Program-made: the position numbers and the translations under genes
NCBI GenBank assembly: GCA_030442035.1
Contig: JAUJEA010000003.1
Coordinates: 1-64,000 of the forward strand
DNA: 64,000 bases
Reading direction: 5' to 3'
DNA from: Splendidivirga corallicola
Lineage (GTDB): Bacteria > Bacteroidota > Bacteroidia > Cytophagales > Cyclobacteriaceae
The notes under the pieces: model-generated
What the model saw: the letters and a program-made list of their open reading frames with translations, nothing else
Database searches by the model: none
What the model was told of the DNA's origin: nothing
In this document: one piece after another, positions 17,154 through 26,100 of the stretch
How the letters are laid out: each line of letters starts with the position of its first letter
Position numbering within the stretch: position 1 is the stretch's first letter

Positions 17154-17345
17154 TCAAAACCCTTCTAACAATACGTCCCCTTCGAAAATCGGAGTTTCCA
17201 ACCCTTGTAAATGTGCGATGGTAGGGCACATAAGTGATAATGTCAATATCCAGTTCCCCTTTTGCCTGAACATTCTTTCCATAGATGATCCATGGGATTT
17301 CCACTTCAGCAAGGATCTTACCCCATGCCCTTTGGTTTAATGAGT
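17154..17345 (-). pseudogene. sulfatase/alkaline-phosphatase-type enzyme, frameshifted C-terminal remnant
   Basis: On the minus strand, starting just after the GH20 stop codon, the frame encodes AWGKILAEVEIPWIIYGKN followed by VQAKGELDIDIITY, the usual tail of type I sulfatases and phosphodiesterases (W-G-K-x-x-x-E-V-x-I-P-W-I-I-x-G). At about 17229-17233 the homologous reading shifts frame and continues as CPTIAHLQGLETPIFEG and ends VLLEGF at the stop 17154-17156, matching the family's 'aPTIAxxxGLxxP'. Only the last ~60 codons remain; the catalytic N-terminal part is gone. A deleted sulfatase fits the adjacent glycan cluster. Confidence 0.7.
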
Positions 17346-17357
17346 TCTTGAAAAAAC

Positions 17358-18950
17358 TTATTGTGTATAACCAATACCTCTCTGAGTCCAGTAATGCTTT
17401 AGATCCTTTAGTGATTTTGAAAAATCACTGAAAGATTTGGAGCCCAATGAGGTCCATCCAACCTCTGCATAGGCCGCGATTCTTGGAAATATTTGCTCAT
17501 CCATTCTTGCCACGGTAGGGATCCATTCTCCCCACATTTGGCAACCAACACCTATCACCTTATCATGGTATTTCTTTTCCAATCCTTCCGGGATCGGATC
17601 AAACTCATAAGCTTTTTCCAAAGAAATACTTTTATGTGAATAATCAAGATAAGTGAAACTATGCAAGGAGTTAACAATGTCATAACCATTCACAATGGCG
17701 GTCCTGGCCAGATTTAAGTCTCCTTTCCAAAAATGAATGATTGTTCCTTTGGCCAGTTCAGTTTTTACTTGCGTGTCCTCCTCCTTTTGATATTCATGCA
17801 CATTGTGTCCCAATATTTCATTCCAACCCATCATTCTCTTCCCTTTGGATTCAAGGTATTGAGAAATTCTGTTGGTAAAATGTATTTGCAGATCCGCAGG
17901 ACTCTCCAGGTCGTGTTCCTTCATGTAGGCATTAACGGTGGGGGAATTTTTCCAATGATCATATTTTACTTCATCACCTCCAATGTGAATTACATTTGAA
18001 GGAAAGAGTTGCATTACTTCATCTAAAACATCAGTTAAAAAAGTGTATACTTTCTTATCTGTTACATTATAGGTGTCGGGACGTTTTCCAAAAACTACCG
18101 GTACCTCAATTTTCTGTCCATCCGTGCCCAACCAAGGGTAGGAAGCAATTGCCGCACTGGAGTGACCCGGCATTTCAATTTCCGGAACGATCGTTATAAA
18201 ACGCTTTTTGGCATAAGCTACAATTTCTTTGATCTGTTCTTGTGTATAAAATCCTCCATGAGGCTTTCCTGATCGCTTTTCACTTCCCCATCCACCAATC
18301 TGGGAATTCGTTCTTTTAGAACCTATTTCTGTCAAGGCAGGATATTTCTTTATTTCTATTCTCCATCCCTGATCATCAGTCAGATGCCAGTGAAATACAT
18401 TCATCTTTAAAAGTGCCATTTGGTCAAGCAGTTTTTTTACCTGATCCATTCCTTTAAAATAACGTGACTCATCAAGCATAAACGCTCGCCAGGAAAATCT
18501 TGGTTGGTCATCAATATTTAGGACTGGCAATTGAATAACATTGCTTGAACTTCTATTGGCCAATAAAAGTTGTCTCAAGCTTTGGATCCCATAAAAAAGC
18601 CCTTGGTTATCAGATGCTGCTATTGAGATTTTGTTTTTGTCAATTTCCAAGGAATATGCTTCTTTGTTGTCTTTTTTACCTGAAATTATTTTCAGATGAA
18701 TCAATTGATTCATCTGCTTTTTACTGCCTATTCCCAATTCTAAACCTGTATCATCTTTGATCACCTGTTGAAGAAAACGAGCCATATCTTCGGTTTTATC
18801 ATCATGGGAAATCGCTGTGGAACTACTAAGTTCAAAACTCCCGGCCTTTACCTCAAGATTATTCGGAGCCGGTATGATGGATATTTTTTGTGCCTTTACA
18901 GCCGTTACACCAAGTGTGCAAATCAGGAGAAGAAGTGCTTTTAATTTCAT
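17358..18950 (-). CDS. GH20 beta-N-acetylhexosaminidase
   Basis: 530 residues. Signal peptide 1-~21 (VKAQ), N-terminal GH20b alpha-beta domain to ~residue 150, then the GH20 barrel with HWHLTDDQGWRIEI, the catalytic pair in HIGGDEVKYDHW (substrate-assisted D-E), and MMGWNEI. It would remove terminal GlcNAc or GalNAc from glycans in the periplasm. It lies at the end of the minus-strand glycan cluster but has its own 385-base leader with the box shared with the genes at 5349 and 20604, so it is likely regulated together with them. Confidence 0.93.
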   Translation of the reverse strand: MKLKALLLLICTLGVTAVKAQKISIIPAPNNLEVKAGSFELSSSTAISHDDKTEDMARFLQQVIKDDTGLELGIGSKKQMNQLIHLKIISGKKDNKEAYSLEIDKNKISIAASDNQGLFYGIQSLRQLLLANRSSSNVIQLPVLNIDDQPRFSWRAFMLDESRYFKGMDQVKKLLDQMALLKMNVFHWHLTDDQGWRIEIKKYPALTEIGSKRTNSQIGGWGSEKRSGKPHGGFYTQEQIKEIVAYAKKRFITIVPEIEMPGHSSAAIASYPWLGTDGQKIEVPVVFGKRPDTYNVTDKKVYTFLTDVLDEVMQLFPSNVIHIGGDEVKYDHWKNSPTVNAYMKEHDLESPADLQIHFTNRISQYLESKGKRMMGWNEILGHNVHEYQKEEDTQVKTELAKGTIIHFWKGDLNLARTAIVNGYDIVNSLHSFTYLDYSHKSISLEKAYEFDPIPEGLEKKYHDKVIGVGCQMWGEWIPTVARMDEQIFPRIAAYAEVGWTSLGSKSFSDFSKSLKDLKHYWTQRGIGYTQ

Positions 18951-19018
18951 CTGTTTAAAATTTTGTAGTTCGCTGATATGTGATACTTAAATTTAGTCAT
19001 ATCCTTGTGTGTCTCAAT
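18951..19018 (-). promoter_or_regulatory. conserved leader box upstream of GH20 gene
   Basis: Reading on the minus strand: ATATGACTAAATTTAAG, then CATATCAGCGAACTAC, then AAAATTTTAAACAG directly before the ATG. The order and spacing match the leaders of the S41 peptidase and, less closely, the DUF6786-like gene. Confidence 0.45.
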
Positions 19019-19249
19019 AACAGATCAGTCGTGACTGTTTCATTTGTTTGTGATTTGTAATCCCTTGAAAATGTAAAATATGAATAGATAAAAGAACACC
19101 AAAAACAACGATTTAAATAGGGTTCTCTTTAAGAATGGACGTGCGGCAATATGCGATCCCTTAATTGAACATCACAATTATTTTTCTCAAATGATCAATT
19201 CTATGTGTGAAGTGTAATCTTTATTGTCCTTTAGAAATGTCCTATAGAA

Positions 19250-19298
19250 GCAAAAAAAACCGTTTCTCATCAGTTTCCAATGTTGTTGAGAAACGGTT
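19250..19298 (-). terminator. rho-independent terminator of the DUF6786-like gene
   Basis: AACCGTTTCTCA (19258-19269) and TGAGAAACGGTT (19287-19298) form a perfect 12-bp stem; on the minus strand the hairpin is followed by a run of eight T. It is 38 bases after the stop of the gene ending at 19336. The rest of the 18951-19335 gap holds the GH20 leader and no gene. Confidence 0.85.
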
Positions 19299-19335
19299 AG
19301 AATTGCAAATTTGAAATGAGATTATAAACAGATTT

Positions 19336-20604
19336 TTAATCAAAGGCCTTTTCAATTTCATTGAGATCAACCTTTAAGAGTGTTTTAGCTAATCGATTCA
19401 AATCATCGGATTCTCCCTTAAAGTGAAAAGTCCTATGAATGTGGGTTAGGCTTTCTCCGGCTGCAAGATTCGCAGCAGGTGATGAGCTTTCAATTTCATA
19501 AAATGGGCCAAGCTGGTCACCATTATCAAGTGGGCCATCATTGTAGGAATTGACCGCATCACCTGCGAATGGTTTGTCTTGTATTTCCCAAAGCGAGTTC
19601 ACATAATCATGGTTGTTTTCAGGCAAGGTAAATTGTGCAATGGTCAATACCTGGTTTTGTGCATCATAGCTCCCGGCAATTGGTAGTGCTCTTTGTGGTG
19701 ATAACCCTATTTTACTCCTTTTCTTGCCATCAGCTTTGAAGAAAAGCACCTCGTCTTTAACAATTAATCGATCACTCGGCACTTTGCCGAAATAATCATC
19801 AGTTACAATTTTACCAAGTTCGGTTTCATCTCCCTCTTTAAATGGAACAACAACAGCTGTGGATGGTGATGGATTTAACATGCTCAGGATCCAGATTGAA
19901 AGCATTCCACTATTTTTGTCCCAGTTATTTTCACCGTTATTGGATATTATATTTTCCGATTCAAAGCCAACTGCTTGAATGTTTTCAGTTAATTCTGTGT
20001 CGAGCGCAGAGGAGATCTCCTGGTTATTTAGCAACTTAATCGTTCTGCTCACATTCAAATTAAACACTGTATTCGAATAATTTGTGAGCTGCATTTGTTT
20101 TTTGAAACTAGCCTGACTTGAGCTACTACTGACTAACTCAAAAGGCTCAGTATCAATTTCCTTTGGAACATACCAATTTTCAAAATCAAAACTACTTTCA
20201 GGCTTGAAATAAATGGAGAACTGTCCCCCCTCAGGCCCTAACCAAAATCGTTCTTCTCCCCCAATAGGATTAAAATGTTCCATTTGTTCTCCCGAAGCAA
20301 TTAAATCATGATTGAGCCATCCGAAACTCTGTCCTTTAGCTCCTTCAGCAGTACTGGTCAAAACTCTCCCCTGCAATGCAGGTGATACGATAACCTGGGC
20401 ATTTCCATTCTTCAGGACAACAAGATCATCGTAGTGTTCTTTCAGAAAGTCCAAGTCATAACCAAAAGTCCCTTTTTCATGGATTACTTTTTCTTCATTG
20501 TCAATAGATTCTTTTTTGGGCTGAGAACAAGCGTATGTCAATACGATAATACTATAAATAAAAACCCAATGCATGGAGGTGTTGTGGCGTTGAAGTATTT
20601 TCAT
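19336..20604 (-). CDS. DUF6786/DUF4380-like lipoprotein
   Basis: 422 residues with a lipobox-type N-terminus (VLTYACSQ). The body contains GNAQVIVSPALQGRVLTSTA, FGWLNHDLIASGE and GGEERFWLGPEGGQFSIYF, which I associate with the DUF6786 family (relatives of DUF4380/aldose-epimerase-like beta-sandwiches). Biochemical role unknown, but the fold and the neighbours (hexosaminidase, fucosidase) point to glycan binding or processing at the envelope. A strong terminator follows it, so it ends the fucosidase-side transcript or forms its own. Confidence 0.72.
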   Translation of the reverse strand: MKILQRHNTSMHWVFIYSIIVLTYACSQPKKESIDNEEKVIHEKGTFGYDLDFLKEHYDDLVVLKNGNAQVIVSPALQGRVLTSTAEGAKGQSFGWLNHDLIASGEQMEHFNPIGGEERFWLGPEGGQFSIYFKPESSFDFENWYVPKEIDTEPFELVSSSSSQASFKKQMQLTNYSNTVFNLNVSRTIKLLNNQEISSALDTELTENIQAVGFESENIISNNGENNWDKNSGMLSIWILSMLNPSPSTAVVVPFKEGDETELGKIVTDDYFGKVPSDRLIVKDEVLFFKADGKKRSKIGLSPQRALPIAGSYDAQNQVLTIAQFTLPENNHDYVNSLWEIQDKPFAGDAVNSYNDGPLDNGDQLGPFYEIESSSPAANLAAGESLTHIHRTFHFKGESDDLNRLAKTLLKVDLNEIEKAFD

Positions 20605-20675
20605 TTCATTTAAAAATTTGAATTCACTGAAATTGTATCTTTAATTTAGCTATAAATTATATTCAAGAGATAGCT
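20605..20675 (-). promoter_or_regulatory. leader box related to those at 5350 and 18951
   Basis: Reading on the minus strand: TATAGCTAAATTAAAGATAC, then AATTTCAGTGAATTC, then AAATTTTTAAATGAA before the ATG. This is the third and most divergent copy of the leader found before the S41 and GH20 genes. Confidence 0.35.
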
Positions 20676-20750
20676 TCTCTTAGCCATGAAAAAGCTCTCA
20701 TTTCCTACCCTTCCCCTTAGTTTTACTAATTAATTTAATATCCAATTGAT

Positions 20751-22994
20751 TTATTTAATGGTTATTTCATCAACAAATAACCAGGCCTTGCTACCATCGC
20801 CGGGATGCCAGGCTGGACACACTCCAATATTTCTGGCCAGGACCTGAATATACCGAGCCGATTGTCCATCTGTTTTCGCCAGAGCGGTTTGGATAGATAC
20901 CATCTGATCTTCCACGGGAATTTCATGTTCGCTTCGGAAGATCTCTGTAAAAGATTTACCATCCTCTGATATACTGAATATTACCTGATTGGGACCAAAG
21001 ATCCATCCTTTGGTATCTTGAAGAAAGTTGACTGAAATAGCATTGATCTTTCTAGTACTTCCCAAATCAATAATGGCGTCCAGATCATCACCTTCATAAC
21101 CCTGCCAATGATCATCTCCATAACTATTGCTGCCGGTCAGCCCGTCGGTCAATGCCAGATTTCCTCCGGCAGTATATTTTTCGCTAAAGGAATTTTTCAA
21201 TGTGATACCATATTTAGATTGATTAAATGAAGCCCTTTTTACAAAACTTTGACGTTGATTATCAATGTATGCATAGGCCTTAAGGGTAACTGCCTTATTG
21301 ATAACAATGGGTCCCTCGTAAATTGCTGATTGCTCATTAGGTTCCGAGCCATCCAGTGTATACCTGATCTTAGCGGCAGGGTCATCACTTGATAGAATCA
21401 CTGTCATATCATCAATAAAAACACCACCGGCAGGCTCAATACTCACGGATGGTGGTGATTTAAAAAGTCCCAAACTGGAAATTGCCGGGTTCGTACGGGC
21501 ACTATGAATGATCAAGCGAATCTTGTCCGTTGTCACCGGATCAAATCTTAATAGCCTTTTATAGCCAATGGTAGTCTCACGGGCTATCTCATTCCAGGCT
21601 CCATCCAACCAGGCCTCCAAAGAGAATTTTTCTACTCTTTGCCCTATTGTAATTTGTTCTTGGAGCAGGGCACGATCGAATGTCATTGTTTTATCTAGAT
21701 CAATTTCCAATATTACTCTTTCCGCATTATCATCTGCAAGCCAGTAACTCTCATCATTTAAATCCAAGATATTCCCAATATTGGCAGCCGAGCCACCTTC
21801 AATGACAGAAACCGTTGCATCTTCTAGTAGATTTTTTTCAAATGTAGCATTTATGGCACTACGCCAACCTTTTAGTGTTGCGACATCATTTTCGTGGATC
21901 AATCCTCTTTTATCGGGTGGAATATTTAATAACAACAAAGAGTTTTTACCTACTGAACTATAATAGATGTCCAGTAATTTTTCAGGTGTTTTAACTTGAT
22001 TGTCCTGGCTCTTGTGATAAAACCATCCGGGACGTATGGAAACATCCACTTCAGAGGGGTACCAGGCTAGCTGTTTTGCACTCAAGATTTTGTCTCGGCT
22101 TCCCAAATCCTCAGCCATCGCATCAATTTGCGGCCTGAAGATACCTGCTTCCTGTTGTGATCTTGCCGCAATTTCATCCTGATCTTTATTGTTTGCCGGT
22201 ACCACACTCCATTCTGTGCTACGACCATAACCACTTTCAGTACCTACCCATCTCACATCAGGGCCGGCAACGGCGATGACTGCTTCAGGTTGAAGTTTTC
22301 TTACTGTAGAATAGAATCTTTCCCAATCATATACCTGTTTTTTACCATTGGGACCTTCTCCATTGGCACCGTCAAACCATACTTCATCAATCTTACCATA
22401 GTTGGTGAGCAGCTCAGTTAATTGATTGACAAAATAATCATTGTAGGCATCGGTACCGTAGGTCTGTTCGTGCCTGTCCCAGGGAGATAAATAAACACCT
22501 AATTTCATTCCCATCTCCCTGCAAGCCTCCGCCAGTTCTTGTACCACGTCGCCTTTACCATCTTTCCATGGGCTATTCTTAACAGAGTGCTCAGTGTATT
22601 TACTTGGCCATAAACAGAAACCATCATGGTGTTTGGCTGTAATGATCAATAATTTCATACCAGCCTCCTTGCATACCTTAACCCACTGACGGGCATCTAA
22701 TTCTGTCGGGTTGAATATGGCTGGATCTTCATCACCGTGCCCCCATTCCATATCTGTAAAAGTATTCACACCAAAATGAAGGAAACCTGTAAGTTCCAGC
22801 TTTTGCCAGGCCAATTGTCTGGCAGAAGGTGCTACATTTGCAGCCTTTTCAATGATCACCTCCTCAGAATCATGAGGCTCTATATCGACCAAATTTGAAT
22901 AGGACGCCTCATTGGTCTGCACACAGGCAATTACTCCCAGGAGGGCCAATATTAAAAGCTTTTCAACACTGAATCTCAACATGCTGTCAATCAT
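20751..22994 (-). CDS. GH29 alpha-L-fucosidase with chitobiase-type and F5/8C C-terminal domains
   Basis: 747 residues from ATG 22994; an in-frame TTG at 23012 is a weaker start. Lipobox GVIAC near residue 19. The GH29 barrel shows HFGVNTFTDMEWG, KHHDGFCLWPS and the nucleophile region VWFDGANGEG. After ~400 comes a galactose-binding-like segment, then an FN3-like strand set 'RYTLDGSEPNEQSA' (chitobiase C-terminal type), and a final F5/8C module with WQGYEGDD...DLG and C-P-A-W-H-P-G. It should release L-fucose from glycans. It begins 28 bases after the DUF2961 stop, so the two are probably one transcript. Confidence 0.92.
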   Translation of the reverse strand: MIDSMLRFSVEKLLILALLGVIACVQTNEASYSNLVDIEPHDSEEVIIEKAANVAPSARQLAWQKLELTGFLHFGVNTFTDMEWGHGDEDPAIFNPTELDARQWVKVCKEAGMKLLIITAKHHDGFCLWPSKYTEHSVKNSPWKDGKGDVVQELAEACREMGMKLGVYLSPWDRHEQTYGTDAYNDYFVNQLTELLTNYGKIDEVWFDGANGEGPNGKKQVYDWERFYSTVRKLQPEAVIAVAGPDVRWVGTESGYGRSTEWSVVPANNKDQDEIAARSQQEAGIFRPQIDAMAEDLGSRDKILSAKQLAWYPSEVDVSIRPGWFYHKSQDNQVKTPEKLLDIYYSSVGKNSLLLLNIPPDKRGLIHENDVATLKGWRSAINATFEKNLLEDATVSVIEGGSAANIGNILDLNDESYWLADDNAERVILEIDLDKTMTFDRALLQEQITIGQRVEKFSLEAWLDGAWNEIARETTIGYKRLLRFDPVTTDKIRLIIHSARTNPAISSLGLFKSPPSVSIEPAGGVFIDDMTVILSSDDPAAKIRYTLDGSEPNEQSAIYEGPIVINKAVTLKAYAYIDNQRQSFVKRASFNQSKYGITLKNSFSEKYTAGGNLALTDGLTGSNSYGDDHWQGYEGDDLDAIIDLGSTRKINAISVNFLQDTKGWIFGPNQVIFSISEDGKSFTEIFRSEHEIPVEDQMVSIQTALAKTDGQSARYIQVLARNIGVCPAWHPGDGSKAWLFVDEITIK

Positions 22995-23022
22995 ATTTTG
23001 TACTTTGCTCAATTGTATAATG

Positions 23023-24678
23023 CTATTTAATAATTACTTCATCGATAAAAATCCATGCATCTCCCCCATTTCCAGGATGCCAGGATGGACACTTCCCAAT
23101 ATTTTTGGCTTTGATCTTTATATATCGTGCACTATGACCTTTATTTAGCTTATGCGTAAAGTCCTTTGTAGTGTTTCCATCTTTATGCTCTTCAATCTTA
23201 TAATTAATTTCTCCAACGGCTTTATATCGTACACCATTTTCTGATAGGAATAATTCAATCTTTTCGGGAAAGAATATCCACGCTCCGTGTTGTGAAAGGA
23301 AACCGGTAGAGATCTCCAGAATATCCTTTTTTTGTCCCAAATCAATTATTGCTTCAAAATCATTTCCTTCAAAGCCCCTCCAATTACCATCATTGAAATC
23401 AAGATTTCCTCTGTTCCCATCCAGAAGTACATCCACATTGCTTCCATATTTCATCGTAGGCTCCGGATCAATTTGAATGGCTTTTCCTTTTGCCAAATGA
23501 TCCACCGGTTTGTTATAAAGTATTAATAGGTCTTCTTTGGAAGGTAAGGCAGGAAAAGGTTGATGTGGCTCGGTTTGATACCAATAGGCAACAGAGGCCA
23601 GATCATCTTCTAAAGGAAGGTAGGCCCCATTGGATTTCCAACCAAGACTTTGAATCGTAATTCTAAGATCATTTTCAAATCTAATGGGATCAAAAATGTG
23701 CCATCTATATTGCCCAAACCGGCCTAGATTGACTCCTGATTTCTTTACATGATAAAATCCCGAATATGGAGTATGGAAATTTGTATATCCTCTTACACCT
23801 TGCTCGTTTTCATCCTCATAGCCATATGATCCATTAAAATAATCCTCCTCACCCGTTCCATTGATCGTTGGAAATTCTCCGTCGCCATCAATAAAAAACT
23901 TTATTTCCCCTTCACCCCACCATCCTGGACTATTAGCACCATGTGCCAGATACGTCCCGACATATTGTCCCTTACCTTTGATATTGTCTACAATAGTATA
24001 AACCTCTTTGTAAGGTAGTGGGTTAACCCTTCTGAATTGAGCATGAAAATAAGCAGCCTCCTCTGGCACCTCTGTTAAGGTATAATCTATTTGATAATAG
24101 ACTCTCAGGTCCTTATCACTTTTATTTTCCATTGTAATTTTGCACTTCTTTCTGAAAGGCATTTGCCAATAGCTATTGAACCCATTGTATGGATTCACAC
24201 ATATCGCCATTGAGTTCATTTTGGGTTCATTGCCCAATCCCCAGCCCGAGCAGAAAAAATCACCGACCGGTGTTTCAACGGAAGGATGTTCTTCATCATC
24301 CCAGAAAATTCTGAAAATAGATAAACGATAATCACCGATAGGGGTCATCCAGATATGATTGATTATCCCGGATTCTTTTACTTCACCCAAGGTGAAGGTC
24401 TCACCTGGTTTAATAATCACAAATGGATTTACTTTCCATCCTTTACCTAGCTCTCTTGCCGCATATTGCGCAGATCCATCAGCCAGCTCTATCATACCGC
24501 CCTTTCCTTTCTCCCCAGTGAAATTCTCAGGGCTAATCGACCTGCTCCTGGCATTTGACAGCATGTATAGATTGTTAATATCCGGGAAGAGATTGGTCTG
24601 AGCATGTGCATCAAAAATGCCAAATGTAAATAGTATAAAGGCCGAAATAGAAAGTAGTTTTACTTGTTGTTGAATCAT
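23023..24678 (-). CDS. DUF2961 (GH172-like) glycoside hydrolase with C-terminal F5/8C domain
   Basis: 551 residues, signal peptide ending AHAQ. The first ~370 residues are DUF2961: 'ISPENFTGEKGKGGM', GWKVNPFVIIKPGE, GINHIWMTPIG-type strand, FFCSGWGLGNEP, NGTGEEDYFNGSYGY, and FGQYRWHIFDPIRF. Characterised GH172 enzymes are D-fructofuranosidases/arabinofuranosidases; substrate here is unknown. The C-terminal ~150 residues are an F5/8C module almost identical in layout to those of the fucosidase and esterase (WRGFEGND...CPSWHPGNGGDAWIFIDE). Confidence 0.9.
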   Translation of the reverse strand: MIQQQVKLLSISAFILFTFGIFDAHAQTNLFPDINNLYMLSNARSRSISPENFTGEKGKGGMIELADGSAQYAARELGKGWKVNPFVIIKPGETFTLGEVKESGIINHIWMTPIGDYRLSIFRIFWDDEEHPSVETPVGDFFCSGWGLGNEPKMNSMAICVNPYNGFNSYWQMPFRKKCKITMENKSDKDLRVYYQIDYTLTEVPEEAAYFHAQFRRVNPLPYKEVYTIVDNIKGKGQYVGTYLAHGANSPGWWGEGEIKFFIDGDGEFPTINGTGEEDYFNGSYGYEDENEQGVRGYTNFHTPYSGFYHVKKSGVNLGRFGQYRWHIFDPIRFENDLRITIQSLGWKSNGAYLPLEDDLASVAYWYQTEPHQPFPALPSKEDLLILYNKPVDHLAKGKAIQIDPEPTMKYGSNVDVLLDGNRGNLDFNDGNWRGFEGNDFEAIIDLGQKKDILEISTGFLSQHGAWIFFPEKIELFLSENGVRYKAVGEINYKIEEHKDGNTTKDFTHKLNKGHSARYIKIKAKNIGKCPSWHPGNGGDAWIFIDEVIIK

Positions 24679-24715
24679 AAAATTTGTATCAAGTTCTTAT
24701 CAATATTCACAGCTG

Positions 24716-25732
24716 TCATTTCGCGCTATACCTGATCAAATAGGCCTCATCTCCATTATGGATCATGGAAATTCCCCAGGACAAACCAGTGACTTTGGTT
24801 TCAGAATCTGTCAAATCCTGGCGGTAAACACCAAGAGCTTTGGGACGTTCATTATTTGGGATCTTAAAATTCAATGGTTTTGTACCAAAATCCAGCCCAT
24901 CGGAAGCGTACTCAATCGTTGAGCTAATAGATGCCAGACAAGCAATTCCGTCTCCCTGTCTCCATGCCATGACTTCATGACTCTGATCTAAGATCGGATT
25001 TTTCTCGTACCGGATAAAAGGGCCTTCAGGTGACTTTGCAAAGGCTACGCCCATTTTGGTGCTTCCCGGTCCCTGAGCTCCGTGCGCATAATTTCTTCCC
25101 TTATAATACATCCAATATTTTCCGTCACGTTTTAGCATTACTGCATCATCAATGCGGTAACTGTCGAAGGCTTCCTTATCTGTGCTCACTTTGAGAATTG
25201 GTTCCTCATCAATTCTTTTGAAGGGACCATCTGGTGAATCAGAAACTGCAACACCGATGGCTGTATAATCATTGGTGGAATTATTCTCAAAAACACCATC
25301 GGTACGGCCTGGAGTTGGTTTTACTCCTGTATAGTAGAGATAATACCGATTATCGGCAAATAGGATATTGGGTGTGAAAGTAGCTTGTGAATCGAAGCTT
25401 CCATCCGTTCCCACTCCAAGCACCTCACCTTGTTCCTTCCAATTATATCCTTCATCTTTTGAAGTAGCATACCAAAGCGTTCCCCAATAGCCGGGAGATC
25501 TTCCATAAACCTTCGTGTACCAGACATAGTAGGTGTCTCCAACTTTTATAACATCACTGGGATCCCTGCGCGTACAACCTTCTTCATGTCCAATCCCTGT
25601 AATGGTGTCATATTTAAAATTTGTTCCGGACAATTCCTTGTTTACCTTGTCCCAATCCGTGATTTGTTGCTTTTGTTGACATGCATTCAATAGCATGATT
25701 GCTAAAACGATAATGATGGCAGATCTGAGCAT
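24716..25732 (-). CDS. GH117-like (GH43-clan fold) glycoside hydrolase lipoprotein
   Basis: 338 residues. Lipobox LLNAC. Five-bladed propeller signs: TRRDPSDVIKVGDTYYVWYT, FTPNILFADNRYYLYYTG, YRIDDAVMLKRDGKYWMYYKG, then HEVMAWRQGDGIACL. The pattern resembles GH117 enzymes that remove 3,6-anhydro-L-galactose from agar oligosaccharides, but the wider propeller clan is diverse, so substrate is open. It lies 37 bases upstream of the DUF2961 gene and is probably co-transcribed with it and the fucosidase. Confidence 0.78.
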   Translation of the reverse strand: MLRSAIIIVLAIMLLNACQQKQQITDWDKVNKELSGTNFKYDTITGIGHEEGCTRRDPSDVIKVGDTYYVWYTKVYGRSPGYWGTLWYATSKDEGYNWKEQGEVLGVGTDGSFDSQATFTPNILFADNRYYLYYTGVKPTPGRTDGVFENNSTNDYTAIGVAVSDSPDGPFKRIDEEPILKVSTDKEAFDSYRIDDAVMLKRDGKYWMYYKGRNYAHGAQGPGSTKMGVAFAKSPEGPFIRYEKNPILDQSHEVMAWRQGDGIACLASISSTIEYASDGLDFGTKPLNFKIPNNERPKALGVYRQDLTDSETKVTGLSWGISMIHNGDEAYLIRYSAK

Positions 25733-26100
25733 GAGGTTGTGTGTCAGTTAGCTTTTTTATGATCATCAAAACAACTTTGGTTCGGCATTCATGTTTGTTC
25801 CTTTACAAATCTTTTAAGAACTCAAAAAAGAATGGAGGCCACAGGAGCCTCCACATTAGGCACAAAACTATACTTCCGAACGGAAGACAAGGTTTGTATT
25901 ATCATTTTTTAATGATTTCTTTATAGAAACTATATGAAGACGTAAAGTCAAAGTGTATTCAATTGAAAAGCTAAATTGGCTCAAATTTGCTAAGTAATTC
26001 AACTGAGCTATTCACTATATCCAATACTACATTTGCCTGATTTAAAAGCTTTATGGCACCAATAGATAAGTAAGTGTTGAAGTGGGTAAAGTGTGGTTAA
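25733..26100. other. intergenic region with two small palindromes
   Basis: 368 bases without a gene. It holds TGGAGGC (25833-25839)/GCCTCCA (25847-25853) and CTTCCG (25873-25878)/CGGAAG (25881-25886). The first could end the esterase transcript; the region should also carry the promoter of the GH117-like gene. Confidence 0.45.

Noticed and set aside
17020-17340. 106-codon plus-strand frame overlapping the small membrane gene and the sulfatase remnant
   Set aside because: Antisense to a readable sulfatase tail and overlapping a better gene.
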